Shown here in pieces: positions 43,465 to 54,144 of a stretch of DNA of 64,000 nucleotides. This DNA comes from Letharia columbiana (lineage: Eukaryota; Ascomycota; Lecanoromycetes; Lecanorales; Parmeliaceae), in the NCBI RefSeq assembly GCF_014066305.1, contig NW_023501119.1, positions 1 to 64,000 of the forward strand, written 5' to 3'. The translations under genes were made by a program, and so were the position numbers. Under the pieces are notes generated by a model that saw nothing but the letters and a program-made list of their open reading frames with translations, was not told the DNA's origin and did no database searches. The number at the start of each line of letters is the position of its first letter. Position 1 is the first letter of the stretch.

Positions 43465-44857
43465 TTCTGTAGTATTCTCAAATTGGCTCTTGCCGCGGAC
43501 AAGGTTGAAGAGAAATAGCGAACTGGATGATGTGAGTGGAGTAGGGATGCCTTTTTCTATATAATATCTAGCAGTAAGAGAAGGAATGAGCAGAAATAGG
43601 ACGAGGGGTGGTAAGAAAGGGCTGAAGAGCCAACATCAACAGGCGTAGTCAGGGGATGCTCAACGATGCTTATGTAACCCAGCACAGGGAGTTCTAGTGC
43701 GCTCTTGAACTGCACGATCCGAAGATATGATCTCTACAAATCTAATGTGCATAGGCCTTTGTCAAGGATACCTCATCTCGTAAGGCATTCCCTCAACTGG
43801 CCCGGTCGTAACGCACCGAACCAACTGCTCTGCTCGCTTGGCACTGCTTTGCGACCTATCATCCTCTGGCACAAACAAGGCAGTCAAGAGCGAATGTAGC
43901 GGGCGATGGTAATCATACCCTTCCGCACAAAAGACCCAGAGTGGACGACGCAACGCTCCCCTTCATACCCACCACGGCATCCATTTCCTAAACCCTCTTA
44001 GACCGGATCGTGCGAAAGTCGCCGGGTATTCCTTACTTGGCGGTTTGGGCGAGTGAGAGATGAGCGTCGAGGGCTCATTATCGCTGTGTAGCCTCGACGG
44101 GGTAGGCGCCCTAAAAGCGGCCTGGCCTTCAGTGGGGGTACGGTTTTTTGCTTCCAATCTTTCGTTTGTAGAATAGCTGGTACGTGCGGGGCAGACAGGC
44201 TTGGAGGTGATTAGTGTTATGGACTCGAAGTGCCACTTTCTCGTCCATTTGTAACAGATCGAGTATCTTGATGTGAGGAATCGATCCAGGTCGTTTGCCA
44301 GGGGTTGAAGAATCGAAGTAGCGAGGCGAGATAGTTGCGGAGTCTGCATTGCTCTAGCTCTTTCTGGCGAAGGTATGAGTCGAGGGTAATGATGCAAAGG
44401 AGGGTTTCCTCAGAAGCATCTCCATCTTCTGCAGTTGTCTTTGGGGTTTGTTTGGAGAAGGAGAAGCTTCCGCGATGCAAGGTCCTACTCTTTGTCTCTT
44501 GGACACTATACGAACTCGCTCTAGCGCAGCGAATTCTGACTATACGAGCTGATTAATGTCGTGATTAGCTAAATCAGAGGGTCAATGTATATTCATACCT
44601 CTCATCTCACACTCAGTATGATGAGACAATCGCTTTGATGATATATGAGTGCGTTCTGCTACTGGAAGTTCATCTAAACCGAACAATATCCGTAGTGCGA
44701 TTACTGACAAACAGCTTCAAGTCTGCAAAGCTATATAATCTGCCTCCACCAGTAGTCGTCAAGCATTTGCACCTGCCACATCAGTACCGTTAAGAACGAG
44801 ACAATGTCTCAGCAGTTCTCCAGTTACCCCCCGTCTTTCATGGAGTTGACCGCCATA
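43465..44857. other. Intergenic region
   Basis: This holds the 3' ends of two convergent genes. Frames of 60-145 codons on the minus strand (43953-44480) show no family likeness. Nothing else is recognised. Confidence 0.4.
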
Positions 44858-46251
44858 TCAAGATGGCCCTCGAGGGTCATCCCAAGTGTTCCTTCTAGTG
44901 TTGTGGTCCACAAAGTAAACCCGTGGACCATTTGCAGTATCCATCAGACTGATCGTCCATCCACTGGGCAGACCACCGTGTCGTGCTATTGCCCGGGGTT
45001 GAGTTGTCAATCGAGGATCGTCAAGAGTGATGATCTGAGTATGCTGATGCACATAGTGCACTAAGCCAGCATTGGTGCGGCGCATCATCCATTCACTGGG
45101 CAGTACCCCTGGCTGTGATGCCCTAGGATTCTGACTCAAAGGGCCGTTGCCACTCGGGTCTTGACTGAGAGAAGGTCGACTCGATTGGCGTGGTGTCATT
45201 GGGTTGGATTCCTCTTCTGCCTCGATCCTTGCCTTCCTCTCGACCTCTCTCTTCTCCCTAAAAGCCTTCCGTTTGGCTGCAGTTGCCTCCTGTTCCACGC
45301 CCACATTCTCAGCTTCATCATTCCCCTGACCTTCGGTTGAAGGCTTCTGGAACTGGAAACGGAGGAGGAGGCTGCCGCGAGCAGATGGCTCGGAAACAAG
45401 TTTGATACCCTCCATATGCGCGTTGAGCGCCGGCAGGGTTGGATGCTCGCCTATTGCCCGCAGAAAGTCTGAAGCAAGAGTCGTCGGATCATATCGTATG
45501 GGAACTGCGGCCTCCGCTTCTTGTTCCACCCCTTGTTCCCCCTCTTCTAGGTCCAAGTATGCCGCAGAGTTCGATGGGCCAGTAGCGACATCATTTGTAC
45601 GCGTACCCTTGGGCGCGCAGGATGGATGATCGTTCCACCTGTTGCCATACGGATTTCCAAACCTTCTTACACAGGATCCAAAGTGATAGTTGACGCCTTC
45701 AGCTCGGGTAAACCTTGAGCGACATATAATGCAAAAGTAATCACCTGTGGAGCGTGCGGCTGGCTCCGGTGTCCTGATGCGTTCAGAAGGAATGCCGCAA
45801 TATTCCGTATCGCCAGATTTGCGTACTCGGCTTCTCCTGGCTTTACCAACACTATCGTGAAGAAAAATAAGTATCTGCGCTTCAAAGTCGATGGAATGGA
45901 CAACAAAAACAATGAAATAATATTCAAAGGCATCAAGTGACTTCTGTTGGGTGTTGTTGGTACGTACTTGAGGGACATGAGAGGCTTTTTGCTCAGATGT
46001 GTTGTCTTCAAGCGATCGATCGCCTCACCCTTACTGGCATCTCCCTTGGCTCTTTTCTTTTCTCGGCTTTGTGTTGCATGAGACAATGGCGGCAGGGTTT
46101 GACTCTCATTGTCCTTGGTCGTTGTGGGTGACTTGTGATCATGAGAGGATTGACCCTCGTTGTCGTTGTCCGTTGCTGGTGACTTGTGGTCATGATCGTC
46201 TTGGTCTTGAGAATCCGTGACGTCTTCCTCTCTTGTCTTTCGCTTGGCCAT
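44858..46251 (-). CDS. C2HC zinc-finger protein with two C-terminal WW domains
   Basis: Two exons (46251-45964 and 45874-44858) encode 434 residues. The N-terminus is basic then Asp/His-rich and disordered. A zinc finger with Cys144, Cys147, His160 and Cys164 is followed by GNPYGNRWNDHPSC, a combination seen in many fungal proteins. A charged helix (about 294-320) leads to two WW domains. The second is canonical (Trp402, YFVDHN, Trp427, DPR); in the first the second Trp is replaced by Leu (ITLDDPR), so binding is doubtful. WW domains bind Pro-rich partners. The splice donor is a choice: GTACCA at 45963 keeps the zinc finger and WW domains in frame, whereas the stronger-looking GTACGT five... 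bases away shifts to a frame ending at 45667. Confidence 0.75.
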
Positions 46252-49200
46252 GACCGTGGGAACGTAAGAGCTGAGACCCGCTGAGAGGTGTAAGAGGGCC
46301 CGATGGATGGATGCACAGAAGGCTGTACACGAGCTTCAATGTCTACAGAAGACGTGTAGGTGCAACAGGCTTCGGAAAATGCAAGATGAGCTGCGAGGAT
46401 GATGCGGTGGGTGATTTTGATGATGGTGAGGGTGACGGATCAGCAGTGACAGTAGCAAGTAGAAATTCTGTGAAGGCTTGGCGTGTTGCCTGATCCGGTA
46501 GATCCTTGAACCGAAGCTCTCCGGGAGCCCTCTACTTGCCACATGTTCTCACCTAGGCCAGCAGAGTATCATGAATGCAGCTGCTTCGAGGATAGGCAGA
46601 TATCCTTGACCTCCCCACCAGTTTATATTTATATTTGGCAGCTTCGGAGGAAACACCAGAGCCCAAGACGGAGAACGCCCTGCAGCTGAAAGACCTACCA
46701 AAGGTTCCAACACAAAGAGTTCCAATAAGCCAAAGCAGAGGACAATGGCTGACACCCTCACTCTATAGCTCCACAGGCGCCTTCCTTTACCTCCGTCGAG
46801 CTGTACCATCTGGAGTCCTCTAGACGCGTACCTACGTCGCGTGGCCAAGGACGCTTTAAAGAGCTTGGAGACATATCTGACCACTTTGGATAAGGTGAAG
46901 GTCCGAGTGGAAGGTTGCTACGCTGCTCACGTATCGGGCTTGATTGCCGCAGCTGCTGGCATCGTGTGAGGTACAGCCCAAGGAGAGTGAGACTATGGCG
47001 AGGCGGAGAAGGGAAAGTGATGACTGAGAGATTGGTACTCTGCTGGGCATCCGGACTCATCGACGTCGCTAAGGCCTTGAGACATCCGACGATGGGTTCC
47101 TTTGTCATTTCTAGAGCTTGTCAGCCTCTTGGCGCCAACATGGAGAAATTTGGGCTCCTGCTAGCGATGGCCACTCACCGGCAACCCATGGTGCGGTGGA
47201 TCTAACATTCAGTCTTCTCCTTCGTCCTCTTCGTCTCTTCATCCGCAAGTATTCAGTACGGTGGCGTCCGGACGAGCTTCTCCTAAGGTCGTTGGGACTG
47301 GCGGGGGCGAGTGGCTTCAACGGGCAGAGATAGCCAGCGTGGCTTCGTAAGCGGCTGCGATAGCCCAAGCCAGCATCCTTGTCGAAGCCAGTGTTGCGTG
47401 TGAGTTAGTAGCCTGTCCGATGTGCCAAAAACTTCGGCATGACCTTGGTGGATCTTACTGAGGCGAGAAGGTCACTCTTGAAGAAGAGTTCCGCGCACAT
47501 GATATGAGAGTTGACGTGGATGGTGGGTGACCATCCAACTACTGGCAATCTGGTACGAGTGCAGCAGCCAGGAGGAAGGAAGGTAAAATCATTATCGAGG
47601 GTTATATATGTACGGATATATATCAAAGAAGGGTTTGTACCACCCTTTATATTTCCTCCATCTTCAAGGATGTTGACACACAAGCAAAGATGTTGACTTC
47701 ACAGTTACATGAGGTTATGGGATTGTGTCATTTGAATTCACGCTATTTGGGTATGCTATACGCAACTCGGCTTAGTCCCGGCGACGGACAATCACAAACG
47801 CCGATATTTGCCCCCTGAAGCGTCTTAGCTCCCAAGACTTTCGGGTCAGATATGTTGGAGGACATTCGAGCCAGTCAGCCAATACCAAGAACAGGAACCG
47901 TCCTTGAGAGTCCTAGTCCCAGACCTTGTATGTTGTATTTCAGCCTATGCGGCTGACGAACATTGCCAAAGTCTCTTTCTAGCAGGCTGACTACTGAGAA
48001 GCCTGCAACCGCTTTGGATTCATTTCACCGGGGATTTTATTATGGGTATGGATGCGTAAGGCTTTGAGACGGCAAGGCCTCTGGCATGCCTTTCCCCTAT
48101 ACAATCTTACTCACCTAATGTCGAGCTGGAACGGTAGAGATGCAGTACCTTCATTCAATGCAATCAGCTGATATCGTTGATGGGGATAACCAAGCTCACC
48201 AGAGAGCAAACGGAAGGTAACCATTATTGTGTACTTCGGGAGTTATTCCCAAACAGTTTGGCCTCACCATGGATCTCCGCAGAAATGCATAGAGAACCAC
48301 GGGACACTGTGAACAGCAGCGAAGATGTGGTTCTGTAAGGCGGCAATGATCATCCCCGTGGGTCCTGGGAGACCCCCTTTCGGCTTCAGAAAGCGAGAGT
48401 GGAGAAGCGCAGAGCCTTGAGAATATGTTCTGCCGCTTCGCTTGGTTCTTCAGGCTACGCTGTTCGTCTAGCTCTGCTCGAACCGAGTGAATACTTCTCC
48501 TAGCAAGTCGATGACCAGGTGCTTGACGAGTTGGTTCAGCATGGCTTTGAAGTTTCGTCAAACCAACCATAGAAGCCCTAGTTATTGAACGAGTGGTTTT
48601 CGCATATTAGCATTGCCGACCAATAACATCGCCGCACCAGGCCTGATCGGATCCGTTGCCTAGAACGTAATGACAAACCCTCGTTCGTTCCTGAAAACAC
48701 ATTAAGTGCACAATCGATGGATCACAATGTGTCAATTCTTTTCGGTTTCTACTGTTTGGATTCCTTTTTTTGGCAGGCTCTCAGACTGGGTTATACGCGC
48801 ATGGTAAATACAGCAAAGCTTCCTTAAACTTTCTCACCCCGGAGACGGAGAATTGTTCCAATCCGACTTTTCACAAATTTGTTTCTATCCTTCCCTCTGG
48901 ACGAATATGTCAAACCTTTTGGAAAGACAGCCACTGGCACGCATTCTGGAACATTCACTGGCCTTCTGCGCATGATTTTGTCCCGGAAGTATAACTTTCC
49001 AAATAGCTCTCATCAAGCTAACACCCCTGCAGCTACCCAACGGCGTTAGCGTTCGCGTATTCTTTTCTTCGGCTCAATTCGTGCAGCACCAACACGATCG
49101 GTCTCTCACTTAGCAAAACTCAAGTAAGCATCCTTGGGCATGTCGGCCACTATCTTGAGGACCTTGAATTAGACTACTTACAATACGGACGCGATGGATG

Positions 49201-49482
49201 CTCAAAGTCCGGCTAAGATGACACAGATGGTGAGTGAAGCCGCTCCGCGAATCAAAATTATGATGCTTTCCTTAGAGTCAAAGGCAAGTAACAGCAGTGT
49301 TGGCGATATTGGCAGTAATTATAGAGCTGAGCGAGTAAGTGTCGTGATTGAAAGTGGCGATCTGATGGATACGGTGGCGGTGAAGACGCTTTGACACAGA
49401 TTTTGAGAAGGGAAAGCGTGTTGCTCCCATTTATAGCTTCAGTGAGCTGAATTACCAATGTGGGCCGACATCATCTCTATCG
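46252..49482. other. Intergenic region without recognisable genes
   Basis: About 3.2 kb of normal composition. A 111-codon minus-strand frame (46884-46549) contains one hydrophobic helix and stops lie just upstream; no family is recognised. Frames at 48570-48196 (-) and 48770-48994 (+) are likewise unassigned. I see no repeats or RNA genes. Confidence 0.4.
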
Positions 49483-50355
49483 CTAGCTGTTGCAATCAAC
49501 GGCTGAGGGGGCTCCGTGATTGAACAGGAAAGCAAAAGAAACGATCAAGTGGCCGAGAGCTGAAATGTACAAAGCAAAGAACGGACTGACGTATAAGTAC
49601 GCGATAGCCCCAATAAAGCTCCCAAGAATGAGACACGCCACGAAGATAGCACGTCGATTACGCGCTCGATTGTGTAATCGAAAAATGTTTCTATCAACGA
49701 GGAAGTCGATATAGGCCGAAGTGACCATGGCAGTCGTGACCTCTGGTATCTCGACCGTCCTTGCCACGGCAACCTGTGCACCTGACGCGAAAGCCAGAAG
49801 TGCGATGATGCCCAGGTTCAGCGCCATGCTCGGTTTGTGGCTCGCACGTTGGCGCAGTCCGGCCGCAGTAAACACCACCAGGGCTGTCTGAATGAGATTT
49901 GTGACGAAGAGCCAAAAGCGTCGTTTGCGGCCGAATACGTTCCCAAGCTGGCCACTGATCAGGCCACCAGCAGCAAACACTCCAAGACTTGTGCCCACAT
50001 GCGGCAGGCTGATGAGATCACCGCCAAGGCCAAGAGCCCCGACGGCCAGGAGCGCGCTGTTTCCTGTTTGGTTGGAGACGAAGACGTGGTAGTCGGGAAA
50101 GGTCACCACGTCCATGATGCCAGTCGCGAAGGCTAGCATCATGAGCTCTGCTTCGAGGAAAAGGTCGTCTGCGATTTCTGATTGGAAGTGGGCTCTCGAT
50201 TGGTGCAGGCGTGCTTTCAGCCTCGTTCCCAAGGGGTCACTTTGTTGCACGCTGACGGGTTGAGGTGACGTTGGTCGTGAGGACTGATGGGTTGTAGGTA
50301 TGATGGTGACATCGGGGCGGCGGCGAGCGAATTCATTGAAGCGTCTTGGAGACAT
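49483..50355 (-). CDS. DUF1275 (YoaK-like) membrane protein
   Basis: A single exon encodes 290 residues. After a disordered N-terminus of about 70 residues comes the family's opening helix AFATGIMDVVTFPDYHVFVSNQTGN, which matches the YoaK/DUF1275 signature (D near the first helix, SNQTGN). About six hydrophobic helices follow, with GLISGQLGNVFGRKRRFWL and ASGAQVAVARTVEIPEVTTAMVTSA also typical. Fungal members are predicted membrane transporters of unknown substrate. It is divergent from the sulfite oxidase gene with a 705-bp gap between starts. Confidence 0.9.
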   Translation of the reverse strand: MSPRRFNEFARRRPDVTIIPTTHQSSRPTSPQPVSVQQSDPLGTRLKARLHQSRAHFQSEIADDLFLEAELMMLAFATGIMDVVTFPDYHVFVSNQTGNSALLAVGALGLGGDLISLPHVGTSLGVFAAGGLISGQLGNVFGRKRRFWLFVTNLIQTALVVFTAAGLRQRASHKPSMALNLGIIALLAFASGAQVAVARTVEIPEVTTAMVTSAYIDFLVDRNIFRLHNRARNRRAIFVACLILGSFIGAIAYLYVSPFFALYISALGHLIVSFAFLFNHGAPSAVDCNS

Positions 50356-51060
50356 ACGTTTCCCAGGTTTCTATTCTCTGCTGAAGGGTAAGCCAGTCTA
50401 CCAGGTGTTCTGCTAGGCAACTAGGGATTCCGAATGGTAGCATGATATCAAAAATACAGGAGCTTATACTCCAATGGATGGCAGCGAACAACCTACCGTA
50501 TGTAATGCATCCCTCAGTCGATAAAGTACGGTATCGGGGCCTTCGGGAAGGCTAAGCTGAACGCAGCTTCGGGGAAGGAGGTTTTAGCGGGATCTACAAT
50601 TAGCTTCTCCGGCCGACCCGAAACGGTCAAGCTGACTTGAACCCCTCAACAGCAGCAACATCTAGGTACCTTACCAACCTATGTGTCGAGCTTGCCTGTT
50701 GTAGGTTGTAGGCTTCGGATGACTCGGGGCTCCAGTGGAAGATGAGCTTTACTGACCTGATGTCGGTATCACTTAAATGATGAAATTCGGGTGGAGATAC
50801 TGGTAGTCGACGAAACAAGGAAGTTGGCGTTGAGGAGCTTAGCTCGGCCGAGTACCTCCCTGCTCCCTGCACTGTAGCTACTACTTTACGAGTCACTACA
50901 CATTCCAGAGAATACCACATCAATCTCAGAAACGCGGGAGTGTCTCCTTCACCTCAGGCACATGCCAGGCTAGTCAAATGATATAGCGCTAAATCGATCT
51001 GAGTATTGGAGTCCTTCCTTATCAAACCTCTTCTCCTGTGCTCAGTGTCGGCGAGTTTTT
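50356..51060. promoter_or_regulatory. Shared divergent promoter region (DUF1275 / sulfite oxidase)
   Basis: The starts of the two divergent genes are 705 bp apart, so their promoters lie here. I identify no specific factor site with confidence. Co-regulation is only a possibility from the arrangement. Confidence 0.4.
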
Positions 51061-52845
51061 ATGCCTGAATTCAACGTCTTATCTACCGAAACATTGAGAA
51101 TGGCTTCAATAGTACAGCATCTCACTCACACCTCTGCTCTTTTGACCAAGCGGGCTCCATATCAAACACGTAGCCTCTGCACCACTACCATTAAGCACCT
51201 GGGCCGCTCAAGATGTGTTGTACTATCTTTGCTTCCTACGAGGCCAGCCCGCTCCATCTCTTCATCCTCTTCTCTACCCAAGAAGCAAAGGAAATTCTCT
51301 GAGCCGACTGTCTTTACTGCCCTTGCGTCGCTATCGGCGACAATCCTGGTAGCTTGGCACTTCTCATCCACTCTACACGCTGAAGCGCCATCCGAGCACA
51401 AAGATGACAAGGACCAGAACACTAAGGAAGAAGGACTGGTGGATGGCGCCAAGAGGGTCTTCCGCTTATCGGAAGTATCCTCCCACGACAAAGACTCAGA
51501 AAGCCCGTGGGTGATCAAAGGCACAAAAGTCTACGACATCACAGACTGGATCGCCGGTCACCCCGGCGGCAACGTGATTTTGCGTGCAGCTGGCGGCAGC
51601 GTTGACCCCTATTGGAACATCTTCAGTATCCATAAGAAGCAAGAAGTCTACGACATACTAGAGGAATTTCTGATTGGCCACGTGGATCCTCAAGACTTAA
51701 TAGACGGACAAGTTCCTGTTGACGATATCGAGGATCCATTTGTCCAGGACCCACAAAGAGACCCAAGGCTGATCGTCCATTCCGACAAACCTATGAATGC
51801 CGAGTCGCCAACAACACTCCTCTCCACTTTCCTCACACCCTCCGACATCTTCTATGTGAGGAATCATCTCTGGGTTCCTCGGATAGTAGAGAAAGAGCAT
51901 AAGCTTGTAGTCGAGCTCGACGACGGCGAAGAGAAAGAATACACCATGTCCGACCTCCGAAAAAACTTCAAACAGCACAAAATCACCGCTACACTCCAAT
52001 GTTCCGGCAACCGGCGTTCCCATATGACCGAAGGCTCCCGGCCCACCAACGGTCTGCAATGGGAAGCCGGCGCAATAGGTAACGCGGAGTGGACAGGCCC
52101 ACGGCTAAGGGACGTTCTGGCCGACGCCGGTTTCAACGTCGCTGATCCTCCAGATGAGGTGCAGCATGCCCAATTTGTCGGCGCAGAAACCTACGGCGCC
52201 TCGATTCCACTATCTAAAGCCATCGATCCACGTGGCGATGTGATATTAGCGTGTCAAATGAATGGGAAGACTATCCCCCCAGACCACGGCTTTCCGCTCA
52301 GGGTCGTTGCGCCCGGTCATGTGGCGGCAAGGAGCGTGAAGTGGGTTACTAGGATAATCATGAGTGAGGAAGAGAGCACGAGTCAGTGGCAGAGAAGGGA
52401 TTATAAGTGTTTTGGGCCGAACGATACCGAGAAGCCCAATTGGGACATGGCGCCAGCGATACAGGAGACGCCGGTTCAGAGCGCCATAACGTGCATGCAT
52501 CGAGAAGAGGCAAAGGACGAGATCAAGAATGTTGTAATCGAGGGGTACGCTTTCTCAGGCGGAGGGCGGAAGATCATCCGCGTGGACGTTAGCACGGATG
52601 ACGGCCGTACGTGGGGTCAGGCCGAGACGGACATTGACCCTGTTAGTAACGGCATTCACGATTGGAGCTGGAAGCGTTGGAAGTACACGGTGCCGGAGAA
52701 GAAGATGGTGGGCGCGACGGTGGTGGTGAAAGCGGTCGATGAGGCGTACAACGGGCAGCCGGAGCATCACGAGCCTACGTTTAACCTCAGGGGCAATCTG
52801 ACGGCGGCTTGGCATCGCGTTAAGTATGATCCGCAGAAGAACTGA
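51061..52845 (+). CDS. Sulfite oxidase (cytochrome b5 + molybdopterin domains), mitochondrial
   Basis: One exon encodes 594 residues. The N-terminus is rich in Arg/Ser/Thr with few acids and then a hydrophobic segment (near 95-108), suiting import to the mitochondrial intermembrane space. The cytochrome b5 domain spans about 130-215, with heme-ligand candidates His167 (HPGG) and His191. The molybdopterin domain follows, with the cofactor cysteine at 314 (LQCSGNRR), GLQWEAGAIGNAEWTG, PLRVVAPGHVAARSVKW and the C-terminal dimer domain (GYAFSGGGRKIIRVDVSTDDGRTW). The enzyme oxidises sulfite to sulfate and passes electrons to cytochrome c. A second possible start is the in-frame ATG at 51100 (MASIV). 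The length fits the family. Confidence 0.93.
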   Translation: MPEFNVLSTETLRMASIVQHLTHTSALLTKRAPYQTRSLCTTTIKHLGRSRCVVLSLLPTRPARSISSSSSLPKKQRKFSEPTVFTALASLSATILVAWHFSSTLHAEAPSEHKDDKDQNTKEEGLVDGAKRVFRLSEVSSHDKDSESPWVIKGTKVYDITDWIAGHPGGNVILRAAGGSVDPYWNIFSIHKKQEVYDILEEFLIGHVDPQDLIDGQVPVDDIEDPFVQDPQRDPRLIVHSDKPMNAESPTTLLSTFLTPSDIFYVRNHLWVPRIVEKEHKLVVELDDGEEKEYTMSDLRKNFKQHKITATLQCSGNRRSHMTEGSRPTNGLQWEAGAIGNAEWTGPRLRDVLADAGFNVADPPDEVQHAQFVGAETYGASIPLSKAIDPRGDVILACQMNGKTIPPDHGFPLRVVAPGHVAARSVKWVTRIIMSEEESTSQWQRRDYKCFGPNDTEKPNWDMAPAIQETPVQSAITCMHREEAKDEIKNVVIEGYAFSGGGRKIIRVDVSTDDGRTWGQAETDIDPVSNGIHDWSWKRWKYTVPEKKMVGATVVVKAVDEAYNGQPEHHEPTFNLRGNLTAAWHRVKYDPQKN

Positions 52846-54144
52846 ACGTGCGGGAGAGCGTGTTGAGTGAGGAGCTGTCTGATTTAGACACTGATACCTT
52901 TACGGCAAGTGTGATTTGGCGAGCGAGTTGTCGTTGGCATGTATGTATAGCTGGCAGGTGTTTCTGCTACAATCAACCGGCAGACCAAATCTATTCGGTT
53001 TAGTACAAATCCAAGTCCATAATAAAAGGCTAGCATTGTGCTCAACAAGGTACCCAAACATGGCGCTACCGTCGGACACCCACCCACCCATCCGACATGG
53101 CTCCTTCACTCGGCAAGATCCAGACGTCACCAAGCCAGATGGCTGGCTGGCCCGTAAGAGTTCTGAGCCTGGAGCCGTTGACGGGGAAGTGTGGATGACG
53201 AGGCGCCGAGACTTGCATGATCAGCACGCAACATGTGAAGCCAGTAAAGGCGATAAGTTTAGAGGTGAATAGCACCACGGAGATCATGTAGGCGTCGCTG
53301 AGCGCGCCAGTGATGGACTAGCCCGTCTGGGTGGCGTAAAGGGGCGAGGGGGTGGGTAGGGGGGTCGTGATATAAAAGCCGTTCAAAGAGGGTGTAGTCA
53401 AGTAGGCCGAAAACGGCTGGGGTTTTACCCGGATCGTGATTGAGGAGATGATGAAACCATGATGTGTAAACAAGAGCGAGCTCCTTCCCATCACTCGCCT
53501 CTGACTTTTCCCTTCGCGTTGGCGTCTTGGGAGATTCTAGAATGTCGGTCCCAGATTCCCCCGTTTTGGAGGGGAGATGGGAGATGGATGTTAATGGGCG
53601 AATATTCGATGGATTTGTCGAGGGTTTGATGGCGGATTTTGTGGGAAGAGAGAGTGGGGTGGACGGAGAGGGTGGAGCGTGGGTTTGGTGAGATGAGAAG
53701 GGGGGGGAGAGGTGGGGTCTGGAAATGGTGGAGTGAGATTGGAGATGAGTGAGTGGGGTGGAGAAGGCTGAGAGGGAGGGTTGTTTATGGGGATGGGGTG
53801 GGGCTGGGGGGGGTGATTGATATGTGGTTGGACCTAGGCTCGGAAGGTGTTGTTTAGAAAAGGGATCATAAGCATAGGAGTGCGTGGATTTGTGGCTTGA
53901 AGTGTGAAGGGATTTGGAAAATGAATTCTGTCATCTGAGAACTGTCTATTGTGATCGCACTTCCGAACCCAGCGTAGAGACCTTGGACTTTGACCCGTTG
54001 ACGGACCATTTTTCGGAGCTTGGGCTGGAAGCGCGGCACTTGCACGAGTGCTGAGCTTGCAGGAGCAGAGTCTTAGATATGAGATTCGTAGATGGAGAGC
54101 GTGTCTTCTCTAGCTTCGGAGGCAGATGTTCGGGTTTGAATCTG
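52846..54144. other. Intergenic region with G-rich tract
   Basis: From about 53330 to 53830 the + strand is strongly G-rich and C-poor, with many GGG and GGGG tracts (for example around 53640-53715 and 53790-53815), so quadruplex formation is possible. No coding signal is recognised. It lies between convergent genes. Confidence 0.55.

Noticed and set aside
46549..47368. Possible small membrane-protein gene on the minus strand
   Set aside because: One hydrophobic helix is present, but stops lie just upstream, no splice pattern joins the frames, and no family is recognised.
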